From the NCBI GenBank assembly GCA_007125125.1, contig SLDT01000135.1, positions 1 through 54,411 of the forward strand: a stretch of 54,411 bases of DNA, in the 5' to 3' direction. The position numbers were made by a program, and so were the translations under genes. Position 1 is the stretch's first letter; the number at the start of each line of letters is the position of its first letter. Source of the stretch: Gemmatimonadota bacterium (GTDB lineage: Bacteria; Gemmatimonadota; Gemmatimonadetes; Longimicrobiales; Gaopeijiaceae). A model generated the notes under the pieces. It saw only the letters and a list, made by a program, of their open reading frames with translations. It was not told the DNA's origin and made no database searches. This document shows, one piece after another, positions 34,185-43,911 of the stretch.

Positions 34185-35459
34185 ATGAGCGAGACCCTCG
34201 AACTCTTCCGATTCTCGAGCCTCCTCCTGGACTTCGTCTTCTATTATCCCCTCTTCATGGCATATCTGTGGATGCTTGGGGGGATCTACTACTACTTCCA
34301 CTGGGAACGTCCGGAGCGGCGGCCTCCCGACGACCCGCCGGAGCTCCCCGAGCACCCCTTCGTCTCGATCCTCGTTCCCTGCTTCAACGAGGCCGAGAAC
34401 GTGCGCGAGACCATCGCCTGGGCCTGTGCCCAGGAGTACCCGGAGTACGAGGTCATCGCGATCAACGACGGGAGCACGGACGAAACCGGGGAAATCCTCG
34501 ACGAACTGGCGGGAGAGAACCCGCGCCTCCGGGTGATCCACCACGCGCGAAACCAGGGCAAGGCGGTGGGACTACGGATGGGTGCCCTCGCGGCCCGCGG
34601 CGAGTACCTCGTCTGCATCGACGGCGACGCCCTCCTCGACCCGCACGCCACGACCTGGATCGTGAGGCACTTTCTCTCGGGCCCGCGCGTCGGTGCCGTG
34701 ACCGGGAACCCGCGCATCCGGACCCGCTCGACCCTCCTCGGAAAGGTGCAGGTCGGGGAGTTCTCCGCGATCATCGGGCTCATCAAGCGCACGCAGCGCA
34801 TCTACGGGCGGGTCTTCACCGTGAGCGGGGTCGTCACGGGGATCCGGCGCTCGGCACTGCACAGCATCGGCTACTGGTCGACGAACATGGTGACCGAGGA
34901 CATCGACATCTCCTGGGGGCTGCAGCGCGAGCACTGGGACGTGCGCTACGAGCCCAACGCGCTCTGCTGGATCCTCATGCCCGAGACGCTGCGCGGCCTC
35001 TGGAAGCAGCGGCTGCGCTGGGCACAGGGGGGCGTCGAAGTCTTCCTCAAGTACGGCGCGAGCCTCCTGAGGTGGCGCAAGCGCCGGATGTGGGGAGTGC
35101 TCCTGGAGCATTCACTCTCCATCGTCTGGGCCTACCTCATGGCGCTCACCTTCGTGCTTTGGGGTGCGGGCTTCTTCGTCGAGCTCCCCGAGCCGATCCG
35201 GGTGCAGTCGATTCTGCCCGAGTGGTACGGGGTCTTCCTCGGATTCACCTGTCTACTGCAGTTCGCCGTGAGCCTCGCGATCGACGGGCGCTACGAAAAG
35301 GGGCTCGGCCGTTTCTACTACTGGATGATCTGGTATCCCATCGCCTTCTGGATGATCAACATGCTGACCACGGTGACAGCCGTCCCGAAGGCACTCCTCA
35401 AACGGCGGGGCCAGCGGGCCGTCTGGGTCAGCCCTGACCGGGGACTGCGCACACCATGA
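34185..35459 (+). CDS. pgaC: poly-beta-1,6-GlcNAc synthase PgaC
   Basis: A 424-residue processive GT2 glycosyltransferase of the inner membrane that polymerises UDP-GlcNAc. There is a membrane region at residues 15-35, then the GT-A domain: VPCFNEAENVRETI, IAINDGSTDETGEI, DGDALLDP (the Asp pair), TEDIDISW (catalytic base Asp) and QRLRWAQGG (the QxxRW processivity motif). Three further membrane helices follow. ATG 34185 has a near-perfect GGAGG upstream, better than the in-frame ATG 34167. In E. coli PgaC works only with PgaD and c-di-GMP; PgaD follows here. Confidence 0.94.
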   Translation: MSETLELFRFSSLLLDFVFYYPLFMAYLWMLGGIYYYFHWERPERRPPDDPPELPEHPFVSILVPCFNEAENVRETIAWACAQEYPEYEVIAINDGSTDETGEILDELAGENPRLRVIHHARNQGKAVGLRMGALAARGEYLVCIDGDALLDPHATTWIVRHFLSGPRVGAVTGNPRIRTRSTLLGKVQVGEFSAIIGLIKRTQRIYGRVFTVSGVVTGIRRSALHSIGYWSTNMVTEDIDISWGLQREHWDVRYEPNALCWILMPETLRGLWKQRLRWAQGGVEVFLKYGASLLRWRKRRMWGVLLEHSLSIVWAYLMALTFVLWGAGFFVELPEPIRVQSILPEWYGVFLGFTCLLQFAVSLAIDGRYEKGLGRFYYWMIWYPIAFWMINMLTTVTAVPKALLKRRGQRAVWVSPDRGLRTP

Positions 35460-36019
35460 CCAAACCCACCCTTCCGCGGACCGGCCCCGGCCGGGACACC
35501 CAGGTCATCTTCGATCGTCCCGAGCTCCAGGCCCGGCGGCACCGCCTCGTCTACTCCACCCTCACCCTGATCGCATGGGTGATCTGGATGTACCTCTGGC
35601 TCCCGGTCGTGACCCTCGTGGCATGGTACCTCGGGGTGCGGGTCTTCGTCCGGGAAATCGTGATTCCTGATCCGCAGACCATCCTGGCCGTCGTCCTCGC
35701 CTACCTTCTCGTGGTGCTCGTCTTCGCCGTGGTCCTCGTCGGCTGGTCACAGTACAACCTCCGTCGCTTCGGCGGGAAGGACCGTCGCCGGTTCCCCGCG
35801 CCCCTTGCCGACGCCGAGCTCGCAGACTGGTTCGGGATCCCGCCCGAAAGGCTGGCCCAGATGCGAGGCCTCGGACGAATGCGCATCGAGCATGACGAGG
35901 AGGGTGCACCCATCGCGGTCCGGGGTCCGGGGAACTCCGCAGTCGCAGAGGGGAAGGCACAGAAGAAGAACACCGACTCCCCGGCCCCACTGAGAGTGTC
36001 GAGTCCCGCGACCGGGTGA
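35456..36019 (+). CDS. pgaD: PgaD-like accessory subunit of poly-GlcNAc synthase
   Basis: A 187-residue protein with two membrane helices (about residues 31-60 and 78-103) and the family pattern HRLVYSTLTLIAWVIWMYLW, then WSQYNLRRFGGKDRR. PgaD binds PgaC and is stabilised by c-di-GMP to switch on polymer synthesis. It is longer than E. coli PgaD (about 137), with an extra hydrophilic C-terminal tail of roughly 60 residues containing LADWFGIPPERLAQMRGLGR. It starts in an ATGA overlap with pgaC. Confidence 0.88.
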   Translation: MTKPTLPRTGPGRDTQVIFDRPELQARRHRLVYSTLTLIAWVIWMYLWLPVVTLVAWYLGVRVFVREIVIPDPQTILAVVLAYLLVVLVFAVVLVGWSQYNLRRFGGKDRRRFPAPLADAELADWFGIPPERLAQMRGLGRMRIEHDEEGAPIAVRGPGNSAVAEGKAQKKNTDSPAPLRVSSPATG

Positions 36020-36181
36020 GTCGGGGGCGGCCTTCGCCCACCTCCACTGCTGCGGCCCCGGATTCGCGCCCTGAACACACGTCACTTCCTCGACTGGTCC
36101 CGACCTCCCCTCCCTGCGGCCGCCGCACTCCTGGCGGAGCAGGTTGGCGGCGAAGGCCCTCTCCTCGACCTCTCGCGCACG

Positions 36182-39034
36182 GTGGTCGCACTTCCGGGTG
36201 CGCGGGCCGGCCGGCGCCTTCGGGAGCTTCTCCATGAAGAGGCCGCGGCGCGGGCGGCCTCCCTCCGCCCGCCCCGAATCGTCACGGCTGGGGCTCTGCC
36301 CGAGCTCCTCTTTCCACCACCGCTGCCGGTTGCTCCCCCCTTCGTTCTCCACACGCTCTGGGCGAGGGCCCTGGCGAGGCTTCCCGGTCGGGAAAGGGAC
36401 CGGATCGTCCCGGACGCCCCGCCTCCCCACGACCTCAGGGCCTGGACCGCACTCGGACGCACGATCCAGGGAGTGCGCGCCGAGATCGGGGGGGCCGGGA
36501 TCGACTTCGGCGGCGTTGCGGAGCGCTGCGGCGAAGGCTTCCTCTTCAACGACGAGGACCGATGGCGCGCCCTCGCACGCGCGTGGCGCTTCGTGCTTGC
36601 CGACCTCGAGGCCATGGGGCTGACGGACCGGGACGATCATCGCCGACGCGTGGCTCGGGCCGACTCCGGTGCGCCGAGGCCCCAGCCCGGATCCTTCCCG
36701 GAGACCCTGTGGCTCGTCGGGGTGACGGAGTTGCCGCCGGTCGTGCGGGGTGTCCTCGAACGAGCGATCGCCGCAGGCCTCTCTCTCGCGGCTGTCGTCC
36801 ACGCGCCCTCGGAGCGGGCCGACGACTTCGACGAGCTCGGCACGCTCCGGCCCCACCGCTGGCTCGACGAGTCCGCGACGATCCCCTCCGACGCGATTCG
36901 GGTCGCAGCCGATCCTGCGGGTCAGGCCGATCTTCTGGTGGAGTGGTTGCGTGGCCTGGATCCACCTCCCTGGCCGGACCAGGTCACGATCGGCATTCCG
37001 GATCCCGAGCTTGTCCCCTTCATCGAAGACCGGCTCCAGGTCGAGGGGGTGCAGACCCGTGACGCAGCCGGGACGCCGATTGCCGAGAGTGCCCCCTTCC
37101 TTCTCCTCGAGGCTGTGGCCGGGTTCCTGCGCGAGGGGAACTGGGACTCCTTCGCCTCGCTCCTCCGCCACCCGGGGCTCGATCCGGGCGCAGGGAAGGG
37201 TGTCGAGCCCCCTGTCCGCATCGCTTCGCTCGATCGTTACCATTCGAGGCACCTTCCGCTCCTGCTCCCCCACCCTGATCGGCTCCCGTCGAGCGGGGCG
37301 CCGGGCGAGGAGGGCGACAGGGCGACCGTCATCCGCGCCCTCCGATTCGTGAGGGACGAACTTCTCTCCGGTCTCGCCGAGCCCCGCCCTCTCTCGCGCT
37401 GGCCGGACCCCTTGAGCGGCCTGCTGCTCCGGCTCTTCGGGGAGGGGGAGCGGGACCCCCGGCGCCCCTCGGACCGTCCCATCCTTGCGCTCTGCGAGGC
37501 TGCTCTCACCACCTTCGACGCCATGCGGCGCCTGCAAGGTGAGGCTGACCGGACCGTGGATGGCGCCACCGCACTGGCCCTCGTCCTGGGCGAGGTCCGC
37601 GACGCCACCCTGCCACCGAGCGCCGAGGCCGAGGCCGTGGAACTCCTCGGTTGGCTCGAGCTTCACCTCGACGATGCTCGTCACCTCGTGATTACCGGGG
37701 TGAACGAGCCGTCGATCCCTGCCTCTCGCACCTCCGATCCGTTTCTCCCGCATGCGCTTCGAGCCCGGATCGGACTTCCCGACAACGAGGCCCGCCTCGC
37801 GCGTGACCTCTACCTCCTGCGCGCCATTCTCGCGGCCCGTCCCGGCACTCTCCTGATCACCGGCGCACGCACGGGCAGCGGAGACCCCTTGCGTCCGTCC
37901 CGACTCCTCCTGCACGAGAGGGGCGAGGCGCTCGCTCGTCGTGTCCTCCACTTCACTCACGCCACCACGGAGGAAGGCACCCGAGGGCCCACTTCCCCCC
38001 TCCCCGACCCTGCGGCCCATGAGCCCGGCCGCCGGTGTCCCTTCGCGCTGCCACCGGAGCCGGTCATACGCACTCCGGCCGCGACCGAGAGGCTGCGCGT
38101 CACCGACTTCCGGCGACTCATCGCCGACCCTTACCTCTTCGCCCTCGAGCGTGTGCTCGGCCTCGAGGCGCTCGATGACCGTGCCCGTGAGCTCGATCCC
38201 CCTGCCTTCGGCTCCCTTCTCCACCGCGTGCTCGAGGCATTTTCCCGCGCAGCTCATCGCCTCGCCCCGCAGGAGCAGTCCGACCCGAAGGCGCTTGTCG
38301 GACTCCTCGGCGAACTCCTGGACGGCGATGCGGCCCGGTGGTTCGGTTCCACCCCCTCGCCCGCCGTGCGCATCCAGGTCGAACTCGCCCGAACCCGCCT
38401 TCGAGCCTTCGCGGCCTGGGAGGCCGCCTGGCGTGCCGACGGGTGGGTCACCCGCGCGGTCGAAGCGCGCCCCGTGAGCGGCGGGGGCGTTCTCTTCGAA
38501 GTCGACGGGCTGCCGGTTCACCTGAGTGGTCGGATCGATCGGATCGACCACCATCCCGGGGAGGGCCGATGGGTCCTCTTCGACTACAAGACCTCGGCCC
38601 GGGCCCGGACCCCCGAGGAGACCCACCGCAAGCGAGCCGGACGTGCGAAGGATGCACCCCGCGAGTGGATCGACCTCCAGCTCCCGCTCTACCGTCACAT
38701 TGTCCGTGGCGTTCGTGCGATCGACGGGGGGGCGGACCCCGGGGATGGCACAGGTGGAGCCCTCGTTCCGCAGGCCGATCTCGAGCGGGTCGAGATGGGG
38801 TACATCCTCCTCCCGGGCGAGCCGGGGCGCACCGGCGCCGAGCTGGCGGACTGGAGCCCCGCCGAGCTGCTCGAGGCCGACGAAAGGGCGCGAGATGTGG
38901 TCCGGACTCTTCGGGCGGGGCACTTCGCGTGGGATCCCGACACGACCACGATCCGTGCCGGAAGCCCGCTCGCGGCCCTCGCAGGGATCGGCGCATGGCA
39001 CGATCTCGATGACGAGGAGGGAGACGATGCCTGA
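36182..39034 (+). CDS. AddB-like recombination nuclease subunit (alphaproteobacterial type)
   Basis: A 950-residue PD-(D/E)XK nuclease of the AddB group, the partner of the AddA-like helicase in double-strand break end processing. Seen: VALPGARAGRRLRELL at the N-terminus, an inactive helicase-like middle (TGVNEPSIPASRTSDPFLPH is conserved in AddB), and the nuclease domain near residues 770-860: GRIDRIDHHPGEG, LFDYKTSARA (the D-x-K pair) and LQLPLYRHIV. The Fe-S cysteines of Bacillus AddB are absent; the cognate spot reads IADPYLFALER, as in alphaproteobacterial AddB. GTG 36182 is the first canonical start, but conserved-looking sequence (TRHFLDWSRPPL) extends upstream to CTG 36071 or ATT 36062, so the real protein is probably about 37-40 residues longer. 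Confidence 0.8.
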   Translation: MVALPGARAGRRLRELLHEEAAARAASLRPPRIVTAGALPELLFPPPLPVAPPFVLHTLWARALARLPGRERDRIVPDAPPPHDLRAWTALGRTIQGVRAEIGGAGIDFGGVAERCGEGFLFNDEDRWRALARAWRFVLADLEAMGLTDRDDHRRRVARADSGAPRPQPGSFPETLWLVGVTELPPVVRGVLERAIAAGLSLAAVVHAPSERADDFDELGTLRPHRWLDESATIPSDAIRVAADPAGQADLLVEWLRGLDPPPWPDQVTIGIPDPELVPFIEDRLQVEGVQTRDAAGTPIAESAPFLLLEAVAGFLREGNWDSFASLLRHPGLDPGAGKGVEPPVRIASLDRYHSRHLPLLLPHPDRLPSSGAPGEEGDRATVIRALRFVRDELLSGLAEPRPLSRWPDPLSGLLLRLFGEGERDPRRPSDRPILALCEAALTTFDAMRRLQGEADRTVDGATALALVLGEVRDATLPPSAEAEAVELLGWLELHLDDARHLVITGVNEPSIPASRTSDPFLPHALRARIGLPDNEARLARDLYLLRAILAARPGTLLITGARTGSGDPLRPSRLLLHERGEALARRVLHFTHATTEEGTRGPTSPLPDPAAHEPGRRCPFALPPEPVIRTPAATERLRVTDFRRLIADPYLFALERVLGLEALDDRARELDPPAFGSLLHRVLEAFSRAAHRLAPQEQSDPKALVGLLGELLDGDAARWFGSTPSPAVRIQVELARTRLRAFAAWEAAWRADGWVTRAVEARPVSGGGVLFEVDGLPVHLSGRIDRIDHHPGEGRWVLFDYKTSARARTPEETHRKRAGRAKDAPREWIDLQLPLYRHIVRGVRAIDGGADPGDGTGGALVPQADLERVEMGYILLPGEPGRTGAELADWSPAELLEADERARDVVRTLRAGHFAWDPDTTTIRAGSPLAALAGIGAWHDLDDEEGDDA

Positions 39035-42000
39035 TCCGGGGGGGCTTCCGCGCGAGCTCGTCATCGCCGCCGCCGGGGCGGGGAAGACCTATCGCCTCTC
39101 GTCGCGTATCCTCGAGCTGCTCGACCATGGGGCAGCGCCGGAGGAGGTGCTCGCCTCGACCTTCACGAGGAAGGCTGCAGGGGAGATCCTCGAGCGGGTG
39201 CTCCTCCGCCTGGCCGAAGGGGCGCTCGATCCGGAGGGGAGCGCCGATCCACCCCTCGCGCCCGGGCGTTGCCTCGACCTTCTCGAGACGGTCGTCTCGC
39301 GCCTCCATGCCCTTCAGATCGGAACCCTCGATGCCTGGTTCCAGGGCGTCGCCCGGGCCTTTGCTCTCGACCTCGGGCTCCCGCCGGGCTGGGCCCTCTC
39401 GGAGGGTCTCGCCGAGGAGCAGATCCGGAGCGCGGCGATGGCCGACTTCCTGGGTGCCTTCGAGCTCGGCGCACTCCTCGATCTCCTCGGACAGCTCCAG
39501 GCGAAGGAGGCCCGCTCCGGGGTCCACGACGCACTCCTGGGCGCGTTGGGGGAGCTCCACGAGCTCTGGCTCGAGCTCGATCCCGCCGTCGCCGACCCCT
39601 GGGGGTTCCCGGAGGGCACCCTCGAGCCGACCCCCGGCCCCGAGAGGCTCGATCGCCTGCGTCGGGCGCTGGCCGATGCGATCGAGGCCGCACCCGTGCC
39701 CCTCACCGCGAAGGGGAGCCCGAACGGGCACTGGGTCCGGGCACGGGCTGACGCCGCCGCGGCACTCCGCGCCGGAGATGACGAGCGCTTTGCCAGGCAG
39801 GGCCTCGGTGCGGTATTCCTCTCGGGCAGGGAGTACCACAGGAGACCCATCCCGGAGGAATTCGCTCTCCCCCTCGGCGAGGCCGTCGAGCTCGTTCGCT
39901 CGACGCTCGGGGAACGACTCCAGGCGAGGGCTCGAGCGCTCGGGCAACTCCTCCCCGCCTGGGACCGGTCCCTCGCCCATCGCCGCCGAGTGGCAGGACG
40001 GTACGGCTTCGGCGAGGTCACCCGCCTCCTCGCCGGGACGATCGGTGCGCCCGGAGGGGGGCTGCACCCGGGAATCGCAGAGTTCGGCCCGGAGCTCCAC
40101 TACCGGCTCGATGCGAGGCTCCGGCACCTCCTCCTCGATGAGTTTCAGGACACCTCCCTCTCCCAGTGGCGGGTCCTCGAACCACTCCTTGCCGAGGCGC
40201 TGTCCGGTGGAGACGAGGAGCGGAGCGTGGTCGTGGTTGCCGATCCAAAGCAGTCGATCTACGGCTGGCGGGGCGGCGAGCCGCGTCTCCTCGATGCGCT
40301 GCGCCGCGACCACCCCGCCCTTGCAGCCGAGACCCTCGACACGAGCCGTCGCTCCTCCCCCGTCGTTCTCGACTTCGTCAACCGTGTCTTCGGGTCCCTT
40401 CCCGACCTCGACTGCGTGCCGGACGATGCGCAGGCTGCCGTCCACGCCTGGCTGCGCGACTTCACGCGACACGAGGCACATTACCAGGACCGCCCGGGGT
40501 ACATCCGGGTCGCGAGCGGGCCGGAGGGCGACTCCGTCCGCAGGAGTGTCCGTCCTCGCGTCCTCGCGGCGGCTGCCCGGCGAGTGGCTCGACTCCACGC
40601 CCGGCTTCCCGGTGTCACGATCGGGGTTCTCACCCGGACAAACCGTTCCGTGGCAAGGCTCATGGGGGAGTTCCGGCGCCTGGACCTCGACGCCTCGGGA
40701 GAGGGAGGGGTGCCACTCGCAGACTCGCCAGCAGTGCTTTCCGTCCTCGCACTCCTCCGGCTTGCCGACCACCCGGGAGACCGCATTGCCCGCTACCAGG
40801 CGGCCTCGACCCCTGCGGCTCGACTCGTGGGGCCCTTTGACTGGCGGGACGACATCGATGCCGAGCGGGTCGCATCCGGGATCCGGGAGAGGCTTCTGCG
40901 GGACGGATACGGCCCCCTGATCGCCCGATGGAGCCGCCGTCTCGAGCCCCTTGCCGGGCCACGAGACCGACGACGCCTCCGTCAGCTCGTGGAGCTTGCC
41001 TTTCGGTGGGATGCCCGGGGAGGGCTGCGTCCGAGCGATTTTGTGCGTTGGGTCGAGGCGGAACGGGTAGAAGACCCCGGGGCTGCCCGGATTCGGGTCA
41101 TGACGGTACACCAGGCGAAGGGGCTCGAGTTCGACATCGTCGTGCTGCCGGACCTCGACACCTCGATCCGTGGTCGCCCCCGTGGTGGAGGCGTTCTTCC
41201 CTGGCGCCCGGCTCCGGACGCTCGCGTCGGGCGGATCCACCCTCCGATCAGCAAGGAGCTCCTTCCCCTCTTTCCGGAGGCGGCTCCCGCCGCTGCCCAA
41301 CTCGACGAGGCCCTCGTGCGGGATGGGCTCAGCTCACTCTACGTCGCCCTGACTCGAGCCCGGTACGGCATCGAGATCGTCCTGCTTCCGGACGGCGCGA
41401 GTCGGGCGGACGCGTTCCGTGGCGGGGTCATCGTGCGGGAGGCCCTCGGCATCACGGAGCGGGTCGAGCCCGATACCCTTCTGTACGAGGTCGGCGAGCC
41501 CGGGAGGCTCCTGAGCGATGTCGAGGACGACCCGACCAATACCGAGGGGCCGACGGCGGCCTCGGATGGGCCCCCGGCCACGACCGTCCTTCGCGACGTG
41601 CCGCTCCTGCCTTCCCGGGATGAAGAAGGGCGGGAGCGCCTTCTCGAACATGTGACCCCGTCTTCACTCGGCCGGCCCGGGGTGCGTCTGGCAAGCCTCT
41701 TCGACCCGGGGGGGGCGTATGCCCGAGCCGAAGGCACTCTCGTCCACGCCTGGCTCGAGCGCCTCCGGTGGATCGAGGACGGGTTGGGTCCGCGGGACGA
41801 ACTCCTGGATCTCGCTCGGCGCATTGTCCCGGGACATGCACACCCCGAGAGGCTTCTCGTCGATCTCGAACACTGGCTGGAGGCGCCGGAGATCCGCGCG
41901 GAGCTCTCATCGGAGGGAGTCCATGCCGGGGCAGTGGTCGAACGGGAGCGGCCTTTCGTGCTCAGGGAGGGCGTACGCCTCATCCAGGGAGTGCTGGACC

Positions 42001-42233
42001 GTGTTGTCCTCGAACCCGTCACCGGGGGAGGGCGCCGAGCCACCATTCTGGACTTCAAGACCGACCGAATCGCGCCGGGCGAGGGAGCCCGGCTCGAGGA
42101 GGCGGTCGAGCGATACCGGCCTCAGCTCGACGCCTATCGATCGGCGGTGGCGGCAGAGGAGAGGATCCCCCGCCCGGAGGTGCGCTGCGTGCTCCTCTTC
42201 CTCCGGACGGGGCGGGCGATCACCCTGGATTGA
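39027..42233 (+). CDS. addA: AddA-like UvrD-type helicase/nuclease
   Basis: A 1068-residue superfamily 1 helicase with a C-terminal nuclease. Motif I AAAGAGKT (Lys20), motif II LLDEFQDTS, motif III DPKQSIYGWRGG, motif V TVHQAKGLEFDIVVLPDL and motif VI LYVALTRAR are all present in order. The C-terminal PD-(D/E)XK nuclease shows GVLDRVV, ILDFKTDRI and RYRPQLDAYRSAV. With the AddB-like protein it resects double-strand DNA ends and loads RecA. The start overlaps the AddB stop by 8 bases and has GAGGAGGGA just upstream. The RecBCD alternative is excluded by the lack of a RecD-type partner and by this gene order. Confidence 0.88.
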   Translation: MPDPGGLPRELVIAAAGAGKTYRLSSRILELLDHGAAPEEVLASTFTRKAAGEILERVLLRLAEGALDPEGSADPPLAPGRCLDLLETVVSRLHALQIGTLDAWFQGVARAFALDLGLPPGWALSEGLAEEQIRSAAMADFLGAFELGALLDLLGQLQAKEARSGVHDALLGALGELHELWLELDPAVADPWGFPEGTLEPTPGPERLDRLRRALADAIEAAPVPLTAKGSPNGHWVRARADAAAALRAGDDERFARQGLGAVFLSGREYHRRPIPEEFALPLGEAVELVRSTLGERLQARARALGQLLPAWDRSLAHRRRVAGRYGFGEVTRLLAGTIGAPGGGLHPGIAEFGPELHYRLDARLRHLLLDEFQDTSLSQWRVLEPLLAEALSGGDEERSVVVVADPKQSIYGWRGGEPRLLDALRRDHPALAAETLDTSRRSSPVVLDFVNRVFGSLPDLDCVPDDAQAAVHAWLRDFTRHEAHYQDRPGYIRVASGPEGDSVRRSVRPRVLAAAARRVARLHARLPGVTIGVLTRTNRSVARLMGEFRRLDLDASGEGGVPLADSPAVLSVLALLRLADHPGDRIARYQAASTPAARLVGPFDWRDDIDAERVASGIRERLLRDGYGPLIARWSRRLEPLAGPRDRRRLRQLVELAFRWDARGGLRPSDFVRWVEAERVEDPGAARIRVMTVHQAKGLEFDIVVLPDLDTSIRGRPRGGGVLPWRPAPDARVGRIHPPISKELLPLFPEAAPAAAQLDEALVRDGLSSLYVALTRARYGIEIVLLPDGASRADAFRGGVIVREALGITERVEPDTLLYEVGEPGRLLSDVEDDPTNTEGPTAASDGPPATTVLRDVPLLPSRDEEGRERLLEHVTPSSLGRPGVRLASLFDPGGAYARAEGTLVHAWLERLRWIEDGLGPRDELLDLARRIVPGHAHPERLLVDLEHWLEAPEIRAELSSEGVHAGAVVERERPFVLREGVRLIQGVLDRVVLEPVTGGGRRATILDFKTDRIAPGEGARLEEAVERYRPQLDAYRSAVAAEERIPRPEVRCVLLFLRTGRAITLD

Positions 42234-42250
42234 GGGTGGTCACTCCAGGC

Positions 42251-43786
42251 TCACCGGCGGCCGCCGGTGCGCTCCCTCACCTCGGCGAGTCCATCAGGCG
42301 TCCACTCCGGACGGGCGTCCTCGTCCGCGATCGCGAGCACGGTGTGCACGAGGAGCCGGGCCACGCGGGCGGCCTTCTCCGTGCTCACGAAGTCGACCGT
42401 GTCGCAGGGACGATGGTAGCACTCGTGGACCCCCGTGAAGAAGAACAGGGACGGGATCTCCGCGCGCATGAAGTTGAGCTGGTCCGAACGGAAGAAGAAG
42501 CGCTGCTCGGGCCAGATGTCATCGGAGGTGATCAGGCCGAGGTCCGGCATCCCGTCGTTCAGGCGGTCCACGAGGGGGCCGAGTGTGGAGTACTCCTTCC
42601 CAATCACGACGAGGGTGTCGCGATGCTGGTCCCCGGCGACCATGTCGGCGTTGATGTTCGCGACCATGTTCTCGACCGGAATGGGGGCGTTGTCCACGAA
42701 CCAGCGGGACCCAAGGAGCCCTCTCTCCTCGCCGCTCACATGGACGAACATGATCGAGCGGCGGGGCTGAATCCCGGCCTCCATGATGGCCCGGGCAGTC
42801 TCGACGAGGACGACCGTTCCGGAGCCGTTGTCGTCGGCGCCATTGTAGATCGAGTCCCCCGTCTCGTCGGGACGACCGATTCCGACATGGTCGAAGTGCG
42901 CGCTCAGCACAACGTACTCATCCCTGAGTTCGGGGTCCGATCCCGGGATCACGGCCACGACGTTCGGAGGCTCGGCCCGGTCATGGAAGCGGAGGGGGAC
43001 CTCGGCCGCCAGTCGGACCCCCATCGCCCGGTGCCCCTCGCCCGGCGAGGCGATCAGGTCTGCCTGGGCGGGAGCGGAGGCGACGAAGGCTTCTTCCGTG
43101 ACGAAGAGGCGGGGTGTCGCCATCGGCGGCTCGTGGCCCATGGCCCGCCGCGGAGTCGCGAACTGGCGTGCCATGGCCTCGACCTGCGCTTCGGTCACGC
43201 CGCCGGTCAGCAGGTGAAGGGTGGTCACGGCCCCGGCCTGCGCAGCGTACTGGGCCTGGCGGTTCGCGATCGTGCCCACTTGCTGGTTCCAGCCGTCCGG
43301 CGCCGGAAGGGTGAAGACGGCGACCCGCCCGGTGAGCGAGCCAGCCGCAGGTTGCCCCTCGATGGAGGGGACAAAGACGAGCTCTCCCCGGAGGCTTCCC
43401 TCGGCCGCGCCGGAAACGGCTGCGTTGCGGCCGATCTCGAACGCGACGGCACTCGATCCTTCGAGGGTGACGGAAGCACTCTCGACGTCGGTGCCGGTGA
43501 GGTAGTAGGGCCAGCGCTGGTAGTACGAACCGTGGTAACCGGGCTCGAGCCCCATCCGACGGTGCTCGCTCACGAGGTAGGCCGCGGCCGCCTCGAGCCC
43601 CGGGCTCGGTGTGTCGCGGCCGGCGAGCGCGTCGGAGGCGATGAAGTAAAGGCGGTCGTAGATCGTCTGGGGGGTGATGACAGCGGCCGGGTCCTCGGGT
43701 GCCGAGGGGGTTGCCGGAGCGGGCGCGCCGGAGGCGCACGCCCCGAGGGCGATGGCGAGGGTCAGGGCGGAGAGAAGTGCCTTCAT
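42251..43786 (-). CDS. M28 family zinc aminopeptidase-like lipoprotein
   Basis: A 511-residue predicted lipoprotein (lipobox LGAC after MKALLSALTLAIA) of the M28 metallopeptidase family. A PA-like domain (about residues 120-260) precedes the catalytic domain. Di-zinc site motifs are visible: SAHFDHVG (His, Asp), NGADDNGSGTVVLVE (bridging Asp), SGEERGLLGS (catalytic and metal Glu), NADMVAGD (Asp) and FTGVHECYHRPCDTVD (last His). Such enzymes trim peptides in the periplasm or outside the cell. AAGGAG stands 6 bases before ATG 43786. It is downstream of the tolC-like gene on the same strand, separated by 184 bases and a hairpin. Confidence 0.9.
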   Translation of the reverse strand: MKALLSALTLAIALGACASGAPAPATPSAPEDPAAVITPQTIYDRLYFIASDALAGRDTPSPGLEAAAAYLVSEHRRMGLEPGYHGSYYQRWPYYLTGTDVESASVTLEGSSAVAFEIGRNAAVSGAAEGSLRGELVFVPSIEGQPAAGSLTGRVAVFTLPAPDGWNQQVGTIANRQAQYAAQAGAVTTLHLLTGGVTEAQVEAMARQFATPRRAMGHEPPMATPRLFVTEEAFVASAPAQADLIASPGEGHRAMGVRLAAEVPLRFHDRAEPPNVVAVIPGSDPELRDEYVVLSAHFDHVGIGRPDETGDSIYNGADDNGSGTVVLVETARAIMEAGIQPRRSIMFVHVSGEERGLLGSRWFVDNAPIPVENMVANINADMVAGDQHRDTLVVIGKEYSTLGPLVDRLNDGMPDLGLITSDDIWPEQRFFFRSDQLNFMRAEIPSLFFFTGVHECYHRPCDTVDFVSTEKAARVARLLVHTVLAIADEDARPEWTPDGLAEVRERTGGRR

Positions 43787-43911
43787 GATCGGATCTCCTT
43801 CAGGAACGGAACCAGAACCGCGACAGGGACGGGCCGGGGAGCGAACGAGGAGGGGGACAGACACTCCTCACCCATTCAAGGTACGTACGCGACCGACGGG
43901 AGTCGAGGGAA

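Noticed and set aside
35747-39064. Minus-strand open frame of about 1100 codons over the addB-like gene
   Set aside because: Shadow frame; the plus-strand reading has AddB motifs. The same holds for the frame at 38448-41300.
42253-42268. Perfect 16-base palindrome ACCGGCGGCCGCCGGT
   Set aside because: It lies in the last codons of the M28 gene and has no loop; likely a by-product of Gly/Arg codons.
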